Part shown: in pieces, positions 1 to 4,429 of the stretch | Layout: the number at the start of each line of letters is the position of its first letter | How positions within the stretch are numbered: position 1 is the stretch's first letter | Source: an uncultured bacterium | GTDB lineage: Bacteria > Cyanobacteriota > Vampirovibrionia > Gastranaerophilales > Gastranaerophilaceae | DNA length: 5,684 bases | Reading direction: 5' to 3' | Assembly: GCA_900553845.1 (NCBI GenBank) | Contig: USEW01000119.1 | Location: 1-5,684 of the forward strand | Notes under the pieces: model-generated | Databases searched by the model: none | Seen by the model: the letters and a program-made list of their open reading frames with translations, nothing else | Told to the model about the DNA's origin: nothing | Program-made: the position numbers and the translations under genes

Positions 1-125
1 TTAATTATTTATATACATAAATAAATATATCTTGTTGTGCTAAAAATATCTTTTTCATGTCGAGTGAATGCTGATACTTTTTTGTTTTTTTGAGGTCAAA
101 CAAAACCGATAAAAATTTGATTTTA

Positions 126-137
126 CCCCCCGGGGGG
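126..137. repeat. C6G6 perfect palindrome in AT-rich DNA
   Basis: Six C followed by six G form a 12-bp perfect palindrome, flanked on both sides by sequence that is nearly all A and T. As a hairpin it could pair at most four G-C pairs around a four-base loop. It is not followed by a tight T-run, so it is a poor terminator candidate. Its role is unknown. Confidence 0.85.
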
Positions 138-299
138 CTAATAATTTTTAACTTTTAAAGCAAAAATTAAAAAATAGGGCGTTTTTTGCCTTTAAAAACG
201 GATATTTGCTTTTTTTTCAAAGTGAATTGTTTGAATATTCTTAATTTTATTATTTCAACCACTTTTAAAGCTTTTAGCACAAACAATATTTATGGTTGT

Positions 300-323
300 A
301 TTTATATAATTAATTAAATAAAT
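300..323. repeat. 24-nt A/T-only near-perfect dyad upstream of the parA-operon promoter
   Basis: Two 12-nt half-sites, 300-311 and 312-323, are inverted copies that pair at 11 of 12 positions; the only mismatch is 306/317. The dyad ends 12 bases before the -35 hexamer of the RHH/ParA operon, a fitting place for an operator or centromere half-site of the RHH protein. Because it is made only of A and T, chance or an UP-like element remains possible. Confidence 0.35.
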
Positions 324-335
324 AATGCATAATAA

Positions 336-364
336 TTGAATATTGTTTTTGCATTTGATATAAT
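336..364 (+). promoter_or_regulatory. Sigma-A-type promoter of the RHH/ParA operon
   Basis: The -35 is TTGAAT (336-341), followed by a 17-base spacer and a perfect -10 TATAAT (359-364). The -10 is preceded by TGA (356-358), which makes it an extended TGn -10. Transcription would start near 371, giving a leader of about 20 bases that holds little more than the ribosome binding site. No other promoter is visible between the two genes, so they should be transcribed together. Confidence 0.8.
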
Positions 365-375
365 AGCGATGTACG

Positions 376-383
376 AAGGAGGT
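376..383 (+). promoter_or_regulatory. Ribosome binding site that fixes the start at 390
   Basis: AAGGAGGT is an almost complete anti-16S match. Its GG ends seven bases before ATG 390. It rules out the in-frame TTG at 336, which would place the -10 hexamer inside the gene. Confidence 0.9.
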
Positions 384-389
384 ACTAAC

Positions 390-740
390 ATGACACAACA
401 ACCAATTAAAAGAAGAAACCCTTTTGACATAATGGCAGAAGAGGAAAAAGTAGAGGAAGTAAAAACTCCTGTTATAGAAGAAGTAAAACCAATTGAGGAA
501 CCGTTTTACACTTATGAGCAACCAGTTCAAAGAACTCAAACCGCAAAAAAGCAACCAAGAGTTGTGCAAAGACAGCAATATATTCAACAAGATGACGCAA
601 ATAGAGAGAAGTACACTTCAACTATGGATGTAACATTAAGAAGACAAATAAAAATAGCTTGTGCAGAACGTGGAATAATGTTTGCAAAGTTTGTTGAAGA
701 TGCTTGCAGAGAAAAATTAGCAAAGGAAGGTTATAGATAA
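390..740 (+). CDS. Small ribbon-helix-helix protein, probable centromere-binding partner of ParA
   Basis: The product has 116 residues. The N-terminal two thirds look disordered: a basic start (KRRNPFDIM, residues 7-15), an acidic stretch with a short internal repeat (EEVKTP at 22-27, EEVKPI at 30-35), then a Gln/Arg/Lys-rich linker to about residue 72. The C-terminal 40 or so residues fit a ribbon-helix-helix fold: a strand around STMDVTLR (77-84), a helix around RQIKIACAERG (85-95) and a second helix around FAKFVEDACREKLA (98-111). In type Ib partition systems (ParG, omega) an RHH protein with a flexible basic N-tail binds the centromere and operator, and the tail stimulates the ParA ATPase. 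That role is inferred here from the fold and from the adjoining parA. The start at ATG 390 is set by the strong ribosome binding site. The stop TAA shares its last A with the ATG of parA, so translation is probably coupled. The alternative is a plain RHH repressor. The family is clear; the exact role is moderately supported. Confidence 0.8.
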   Translation: MTQQPIKRRNPFDIMAEEEKVEEVKTPVIEEVKPIEEPFYTYEQPVQRTQTAKKQPRVVQRQQYIQQDDANREKYTSTMDVTLRRQIKIACAERGIMFAKFVEDACREKLAKEGYR

Positions 741-1540
741 TGCCAATCATTTCAGCATTTTGTAAAAAAGGTGGCGTAGGCAAAACAACATTTTTAGGCT
801 ATTTAGCTCATTACTACGCTACACAAGGAAAAACTGTATTAGTAATAAGTGCCGATGATCAAAACAGTGTATTTAAAATTTTCGGCGTAGATAATTTTGT
901 TACCGATCATGATGATGATTTCTTTGAACATTTACTTGTTGGTCAAAAACAGCCACAAGATATCACTTTTGAAGCAAGAATAAATATGTATTTAATGAAA
1001 ACCTTAAATACAGATAGACTTTCTTTGAATTTAACGCTAAAACGTTCAGAAGAAAAGCATTTAAGAACGATAATTGAGAGTTTTAACAAGTATTTTGACT
1101 ATATTTTTATCGATTTTCCACCATCAAGTAGTAGATTAAGTGAAATTCTACTTGATATTTCTCAATCTATTTTAATTGTTGTCGGTTTAGACACGCTTGG
1201 TTTACAAGGATTTTCGAATACAATTCAATATTTTGTTGATACTGACATCGATTTGGACAAAATTAGGTACATTATACCGGTTGGTTACATCAAAGGAAGA
1301 CGCACTCCGATCAAGTGTTTGAAAGAGTTAAAAGAGCAAGCGAAAAACCTTACTCCAAGTGCGAAAATTACAGCTCCAATCAAGGATAAAGCGATTATAA
1401 AAAATATTCAATCAGATGGCCTATCAATTTACGATTCTGAAGCTATAGTTAAAGAAAAATTAGAGAAATTCCATTATAAGAACTTCGAAGAGATAAAAAA
1501 AGACCTTACAGACATCTATAAGGACCTAAATTTAGACTAA
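740..1540 (+). CDS. parA: ParA/Soj-family partition ATPase (deviant Walker type)
   Basis: The 266-residue protein shows the ParA/MinD motifs in order. The deviant Walker A is KKGGVGKTT (9-17), with signature lysine K10 and P-loop K15. Walker A' is VLVISADDQNS (33-43) and Walker B is YIFIDFPPS (121-129). The C-terminal segment DGLSIYDSEA (226-235) resembles the end of Soj proteins. ParA ATPases form ATP-dependent dimers on nucleoid DNA and move cargo bound by a partner protein. The protein begins directly with the ATPase strand and has no N-terminal helix-turn-helix, as in Soj and type Ib ParA. In Walker A' the usual DxDPQ reads SADDQ: the first Asp is Ser37, the second, catalytic-equivalent Asp is kept as D39, and the Pro is D40. 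The ATG overlaps the preceding stop by one base. The RHH partner and the closeness to dnaA/dnaN favour DNA segregation; cargo other than DNA cannot be excluded. No ParB is in the window. Confidence 0.9.
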   Translation: MPIISAFCKKGGVGKTTFLGYLAHYYATQGKTVLVISADDQNSVFKIFGVDNFVTDHDDDFFEHLLVGQKQPQDITFEARINMYLMKTLNTDRLSLNLTLKRSEEKHLRTIIESFNKYFDYIFIDFPPSSSRLSEILLDISQSILIVVGLDTLGLQGFSNTIQYFVDTDIDLDKIRYIIPVGYIKGRRTPIKCLKELKEQAKNLTPSAKITAPIKDKAIIKNIQSDGLSIYDSEAIVKEKLEKFHYKNFEEIKKDLTDIYKDLNLD

Positions 1541-1546
1541 AAAACA

Positions 1547-1575
1547 AAAAAAAGCACATTTTTTGTGCTTTTTTT
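1547..1575. terminator. Bidirectional intrinsic terminator between parA and dnaN
   Basis: A-run 1547-1553, stem GCACA (1554-1558), loop TTTTT (1559-1563), stem TGTGC (1564-1568), T-run 1569-1575. The A and T runs extend the stem and supply the U-tract on either strand. It lies 6 bases after the parA stop and 3 bases after the dnaN stop, so it can end both converging transcripts. Confidence 0.85.
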
Positions 1576-1578
1576 ATA

Positions 1579-2700
1579 TTAAAATACTCTGACTGGTAGT
1601 AAAAGTTGAACTAATGAATCATCATCAACACTTTTTATAATTGTTGGTTTTATTTCACCAGTGAAAGAAAATGAAATTCTATCAGAATCAAATGATTTTA
1701 AAGCATCTAGAAGGTACTTTGTACTAAAAGCTATTTGAAAATCTACGTTATCTAGCGTATTTAATAGGTTTATATCCTCTACAACTTTACCAATTTCTGA
1801 TGAATTTGAAGAAATTTCAACCTTATTTGAATTAGAAAAATAGAATTTAACGATATTTAAGTTGTCTAAATTAGAGAATAATGATGCTCTATCAACCGCA
1901 TTTACCAATTCTATTCTGTTAAAAACAGCTTCAAATAAGGTTTCTTTTGGAAATAAACTAGATGTGTTTGGATAATTACCTTCTACAAGTCTTGTAATAA
2001 AAATAATATTTTTATATTCAAAAACTGCTTTGCTGTTCTCTAAATACATTTTAACAAATGTAGAATCATCCTCTAAAATTTTACCTAATTCCTCTAATGC
2101 TTTACTTGGAACATTTACTAAAATATCGACAGTTTCATCAAGCTTTGAAGTTTTCTTTGCTAATCTAAAACTATCAGTTGCAGTAATTTCTAAGGTACCA
2201 TTTTGGGCTTTAAAATTTAAACTTGTTAATACTATTCTTGTTTCAGAAGTAGCACATGCAAATGATGTTTGTCTTATTATTTGCTTTAATTCTTTGCTGT
2301 CAAACAAAATTGGTTCTGTTGTAACGTTGAAATTTGTAGTTGGAAAATTAGTTTTATCATAAGCTATTAAAGTAAAATCTGAACGATCTGATATTATTTG
2401 AATTGTAGATTCTTCAAATAAAGTAAATTCAACTTCTTTACCTTCAACTTTTCTTACAATGTCAATAAAATATTTTCCAGGAACAACACAACTTCCTTCA
2501 TCATATAATTTTACTTTATCGCTTTTTTCAAGTTCAATTTTTATAGCTATTTCTTTATTAGTTGTAACAAAAGTTATTTTGTCTTCCTTTACGTCTATTT
2601 GAATACCAGTTAAAACGGGCATTGGAGTTTTCTGAGAAAGTCCTCTAGAAACATTCGAAATTGTTGTTAAAAGTAAATCTCTATCAATAGTAAATTTCAT
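1579..2700 (-). CDS. dnaN: DNA polymerase III beta sliding clamp
   Basis: The 373-residue protein has the usual clamp length. Three clamp domains follow one another, starting with MKFTIDRDLLL, which resembles other Firmicute clamps. Family signatures are ATDSFRLA (174-181), TRLVEGNYPNT (236-246), YLLDALKSF (329-337) and the C-terminal LLLPVRVF (366-373), which forms part of the pocket that binds polymerase and other clamp partners. The protein is a ring-shaped dimer around DNA and makes the replicase processive; in Gram-positive bacteria it also serves mismatch repair and YabA-type control of initiation. The start is backed by AGAGGTGA at 2705-2712, just before the ATG. It follows dnaA on the same strand across a 118-base spacer that holds DnaA boxes and a possible promoter of its own. 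There is no recF or gyrB beyond it, as there would be in Bacillus; parA converges on it instead. Nothing looks truncated. Confidence 0.97.
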   Translation of the reverse strand: MKFTIDRDLLLTTISNVSRGLSQKTPMPVLTGIQIDVKEDKITFVTTNKEIAIKIELEKSDKVKLYDEGSCVVPGKYFIDIVRKVEGKEVEFTLFEESTIQIISDRSDFTLIAYDKTNFPTTNFNVTTEPILFDSKELKQIIRQTSFACATSETRIVLTSLNFKAQNGTLEITATDSFRLAKKTSKLDETVDILVNVPSKALEELGKILEDDSTFVKMYLENSKAVFEYKNIIFITRLVEGNYPNTSSLFPKETLFEAVFNRIELVNAVDRASLFSNLDNLNIVKFYFSNSNKVEISSNSSEIGKVVEDINLLNTLDNVDFQIAFSTKYLLDALKSFDSDRISFSFTGEIKPTIIKSVDDDSLVQLLLPVRVF

Positions 2701-2752
2701 TGTATCACCTCTTTATTTATTATTACTAATATACTTTTATTATTATTAGAAC

Positions 2753-2769
2753 TGTGGATAAGTGGATAA
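2753..2769 (-). promoter_or_regulatory. Two tandem overlapping DnaA boxes
   Basis: On the plus strand this reads TGTGGATAAGTGGATAA: two boxes 8 bp apart that share one base. The dnaN-proximal box is a perfect TTATCCACA; the other differs only in its last base. Tight tandem boxes beside an AT-rich tract are typical loading sites for a DnaA filament. Confidence 0.9.
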
Positions 2770-2799
2770 CTTTTTTTATTTAAGTGTTTTTCCGTCCTT

Positions 2800-2829
2800 A
2801 TAATATAAGCAAAAAATTTTATTTGTTAA
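2800..2829 (-). promoter_or_regulatory. Candidate dnaN promoter overlapping the end of dnaA
   Basis: Read on the minus strand: -35 TTAACA (2829-2824, 5 of 6), an 18-base spacer, and -10 TATTAT (2805-2800, 5 of 6). Transcription would start near 2793 and run through the tandem DnaA boxes before dnaN, so DnaA could affect it. There is no extended -10. In AT-rich DNA chance matches are common, and read-through from dnaA is also possible. Confidence 0.4.
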
Positions 2830-4201
2830 GTTTATCCACAATATTATTAACATCTTGTTTTACATTTTCATCATTTTTGATATAGTCTTCGATTTTATCT
2901 ACTGCATGAGCAACTGTTGTATGATCTTTATTACCGAAACATTCACCAATTTTCTTTAATCCCACATTGTATTTGGTTCTAAGTAAGTACATCGCAACGC
3001 TTCTAGGATATACTATCTCTTGCTTTCTAGAATTTCCGGTAAGTTCTTTTACGTTAATATTAAAATAGTTGGCTACTTTGTTTTTTACAAATTCAATATT
3101 TTTAACAGAAGAGTCTTTACCAGAATCTCTATCACTTGGCAAAATTGATTCTAAAGATATTATGGCATTATCTAAAGAATATTCAAAATTAAAAGAAGCA
3201 CAATAATATACAAATCTACGTAAAGCTCCCTCTAATTCCCTAATATTGTCTTCAAAATGTGTTGCAATATAATCTAAAGCATCGTCTGATACATCACTAG
3301 GATTAGCGATTAAGATATTTAATTTATTTTTTAAGATGTTTTTTCTTAATTCTTTGTCTGGTTTTCTAACATCAACTTGCATTCCCCAGCCAAATCTTGA
3401 TTTAAGACGATCCATTATATCTAGATCACAAGCTTTTCTATCTGAAGTTACAATTATTTGTTTTCCGTTTTCGTTTAAAATTTCAAATAATTTAAAAAAT
3501 TCATCTTGAGACCCTTGTTTTCCTGCAAGATATTGGATATCATCTACTAATAAAACATCCGCAGATCGATAATAATTGTTGAAAGTTTCTGAAACAGAAG
3601 TACTCTTTTGGTTCTTATTTTTAGATTTAAAATAATCTTCAACAAATCTTTGTGCACTCGTGCAAACAATGTTTAATTTTGGATTATTTTCTAACATGTA
3701 ATTACCAATAGACATCATTAGATGTGTTTTACCAAGTCCAACATCTCCAAAAATATACAATGGATTAACTGTTACATGGGGAGATTGAGCAACTTTTAAA
3801 GCGAAAACGAAAGCTTCACGATTCGATTCACCAGTTATAAAATTGTTAAACGTGTATTCGGGTCTTAGTGAACGCTCGTTTATTACCTTTTCTTGTGGAT
3901 TGATTGTTGTAAGAACAGATTCAGCGTTTTTGACGCTTTCAGCATCAGCTGCGTCTTGTGTTATTAGTTGAAATTGCATCTTTTCGGTCGTATATTGATT
4001 CAGAAATTCGTTCATTTTTTTTAAATAAAACTGATTTATACGATATTCTTCTAATTTTGTAGGAACAATAAGATAAATATTACCATTTTGTACTTTGTGT
4101 ATTTTATTTAAGTCAGCAAAAGAATTGTTATAAACAGAATTGTTTAACTCTTCTTTCAATGCGCTTTTTACATTATTTAACAACGCATATGCTTGCTCCA
4201 T
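2819..4201 (-). CDS. dnaA: Chromosomal replication initiator protein DnaA
   Basis: Starting at ATG 4201 the protein has 460 residues, normal for DnaA. An N-terminal oligomerisation/DnaB-binding domain (about 1-80) and a short linker (about 81-112) lead into the AAA+ domain. This has Walker A GDVGLGKTH (152-160), Walker B LLVDDIQ (217-223), sensor I VTSDR (251-255), the box VII segment RLKSRFGWG (265-273) with the arginine finger at R269, and sensor II RELEGALRR (321-329). Domain IV binds DnaA boxes through EIVYPRSVAMYLLR (395-408) and the signature DHTTVAHAVDKIE (426-438). ATP-DnaA binds oriC, opens the duplex and loads the helicase. An in-frame ATG at 4285 would add 28 residues, but the promoter -10 (4220-4225) lies inside that extension and the strong ribosome binding site serves ATG 4201. 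The last codons contain a perfect DnaA box. Boxes upstream of the promoter suggest autoregulation. All catalytic motifs are intact. Confidence 0.97.
   Translation of the reverse strand: MEQAYALLNNVKSALKEELNNSVYNNSFADLNKIHKVQNGNIYLIVPTKLEEYRINQFYLKKMNEFLNQYTTEKMQFQLITQDAADAESVKNAESVLTTINPQEKVINERSLRPEYTFNNFITGESNREAFVFALKVAQSPHVTVNPLYIFGDVGLGKTHLMMSIGNYMLENNPKLNIVCTSAQRFVEDYFKSKNKNQKSTSVSETFNNYYRSADVLLVDDIQYLAGKQGSQDEFFKLFEILNENGKQIIVTSDRKACDLDIMDRLKSRFGWGMQVDVRKPDKELRKNILKNKLNILIANPSDVSDDALDYIATHFEDNIRELEGALRRFVYYCASFNFEYSLDNAIISLESILPSDRDSGKDSSVKNIEFVKNKVANYFNINVKELTGNSRKQEIVYPRSVAMYLLRTKYNVGLKKIGECFGNKDHTTVAHAVDKIEDYIKNDENVKQDVNNIVDKLNK
2832..2840 (+). promoter_or_regulatory. Perfect DnaA box inside the dnaA 3' end
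   Basis: TTATCCACA, an exact consensus match, lies within the codons for the C-terminal NIVDK of DnaA. It faces the tandem boxes at 2753-2769, about 62 bases away across the AT-rich spacer. Confidence 0.85.
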
Positions 4202-4204
4202 ATA

Positions 4205-4212
4205 ATCACCTC
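4205..4212 (-). promoter_or_regulatory. Ribosome binding site that fixes the dnaA start at 4201
   Basis: On the minus strand GAGGTGAT precedes ATG 4201 by three bases, an extended match to the 16S 3' end. With the -10 hexamer ending at 4220, transcription should begin near 4213, so the leader is essentially the ribosome binding site itself. Confidence 0.85.
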
Positions 4213-4219
4213 GTTGTAT

Positions 4220-4248
4220 ATAATAGCACAATTTGTATTTTTTTGAAA
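4220..4248 (-). promoter_or_regulatory. Probable dnaA promoter (extended -10)
   Basis: On the minus strand the -10 is TATTAT (4225-4220), preceded by TGC (4228-4226), an extended TGn element. The -35 at 17-base spacing is the weak TTTCAA (4248-4243); the TGn may compensate. The DnaA-box-like sites begin 18 bases upstream of the -35, well placed for control by DnaA. Confidence 0.65.
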
Positions 4249-4265
4249 GTAGATAGTTAAAATAC

Positions 4266-4353
4266 TTTTCCACAAAGTTTTCCACATTTTTTCCCCATTT
4301 TAGTTAGTAAAATAATAAACATTTTATCAACAATGTGGAAAAGTTGATAAAAT
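4266..4353. promoter_or_regulatory. DnaA-box cluster between divergent dnaA and the membrane-protein gene
   Basis: TTTTCCACA, one base off consensus, occurs on the plus strand at 4266-4274 and 4278-4286 and on the minus strand at 4342-4334. A weaker TTTTCCCCA lies at 4289-4297. The first three plus-strand copies start 12 and 11 bases apart, about one helical turn. TTATCAACA (4324-4332, plus, one mismatch) and TTATCAACT (4350-4342, minus, two mismatches) form an inverted pair. Together they resemble the box cluster upstream of dnaA that forms the second half of bipartite Bacillus-type origins, and probably mediate dnaA autoregulation. Confidence 0.75.
4321..4353. repeat. Perfect 11-bp dyad centred on a DnaA-box-like site
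   Basis: ATTTTATCAAC (4321-4331) and GTTGATAAAAT (4343-4353) are exact inverted copies around an 11-base centre that holds a minus-strand TTTTCCACA. There is no T-run after it on either strand and it lies between divergent promoters, so it is more likely a protein-binding dyad than a terminator. The arms carry the diverged boxes TTATCAAC. Confidence 0.8.
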
Positions 4354-4378
4354 TATCAGAATGATTTAATTATTTACC

Positions 4379-4407
4379 TTGCAAAATACTTAGAAATATG
4401 GTAAAAT
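4379..4407 (+). promoter_or_regulatory. Promoter of the 403-residue membrane-protein gene
   Basis: The -35 is TTGCAA (4379-4384, 4 of 6), the spacer is 17 bases and the -10 is TAAAAT (4402-4407, 5 of 6), preceded by TGG (4399-4401) as an extended -10. Transcription would start near 4414, just before the ribosome binding site GAGGTG (4417-4422), so the leader is very short. Confidence 0.7.
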
Positions 4408-4429
4408 TACTAAAACGAGGTGTGCAAAA

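Larger units (their letters stand above)
1..335. other. Gene-free AT-rich stretch upstream of the RHH/ParA operon
   Basis: I see no credible gene here: possible starts run into stops within a few codons, and the minus-strand open frame that overlaps it is composition-driven. It contains a C6G6 palindrome (126-137), a direct repeat ACTTTTAAAGC (151-161 and 261-271), a distant imperfect inverted repeat (32-45 against 272-286), a weak hairpin (176-192) and an A/T-only dyad (300-323). In type Ib partition cassettes the centromere usually lies just upstream of the operon, so this stretch is the natural place to look for the binding sites of the RHH protein. I do not see a clean array of short tandem repeats. 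Confidence 0.6.
2721..2840. other. oriC: Probable oriC core (DnaA boxes plus AT-rich unwinding region)
   Basis: Between dnaA and dnaN lie two overlapping DnaA boxes on the minus strand: a perfect TTATCCACA (2753-2761) and TTATCCACT (2761-2769, one mismatch). A third perfect box, TTATCCACA on the plus strand, falls inside the end of dnaA (2832-2840). Towards dnaN, three bases past the perfect box, the plus strand read 3' to 5' gives four trinucleotides, GAT TAT TAT TAT (2749-2738), then more A/T sequence. This order (boxes, short spacer, trinucleotide repeat, AT-rich DNA, dnaN) matches the basal unwinding element described for Bacillus subtilis, where DnaA-trios are 3'-[G/A]A[T/A]-5'. Only the first triplet fits that consensus fully; the rest keep the central A. 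The boxes are seen directly; the origin function is inferred. Confidence 0.75.

Noticed and set aside
157..217. Possible terminator with AAAGCAAA/TTTGCTTT outer stem and a T-run
   Set aside because: The outer arms are 40 bases apart, the inner hairpin (176-192) has about five pairs, and no gene is seen ending just before it on the plus strand.
336..389. TTG start 18 codons upstream of the RHH gene
   Set aside because: The TTG is part of the -35 hexamer and the -10 lies inside the extension; AAGGAGGT precedes ATG 390.
255..590. Minus-strand open frame of 111 codons rich in Phe, Leu, Tyr and Asn
   Set aside because: It overlaps the promoter and most of the RHH gene, has a composition typical of antisense AT-rich DNA and shows no recognisable domain.
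2030..2362. Plus-strand open frame opposite dnaN
   Set aside because: It lies wholly within dnaN, which is certain, and shows no family features.
2728..2756. Possible second dnaN promoter with -10 TATATT (minus, 2733-2728)
   Set aside because: No acceptable -35 is found at 16-18 bases; the hexamer lies in the A/T unwinding tract where such matches are expected.
2797..2809. Small palindrome CTTATAATATAAG in the dnaA-dnaN spacer
   Set aside because: It has six-base A/T-rich arms, no loop of usable size and no T-run; it is explained as well by the candidate -10.
4202..4285. N-terminal extension of DnaA from an in-frame ATG at 4285
   Set aside because: The extension covers the extended -10 promoter, has no good ribosome binding site, and makes DnaA longer than usual; GAGGTGAT sits just before ATG 4201.
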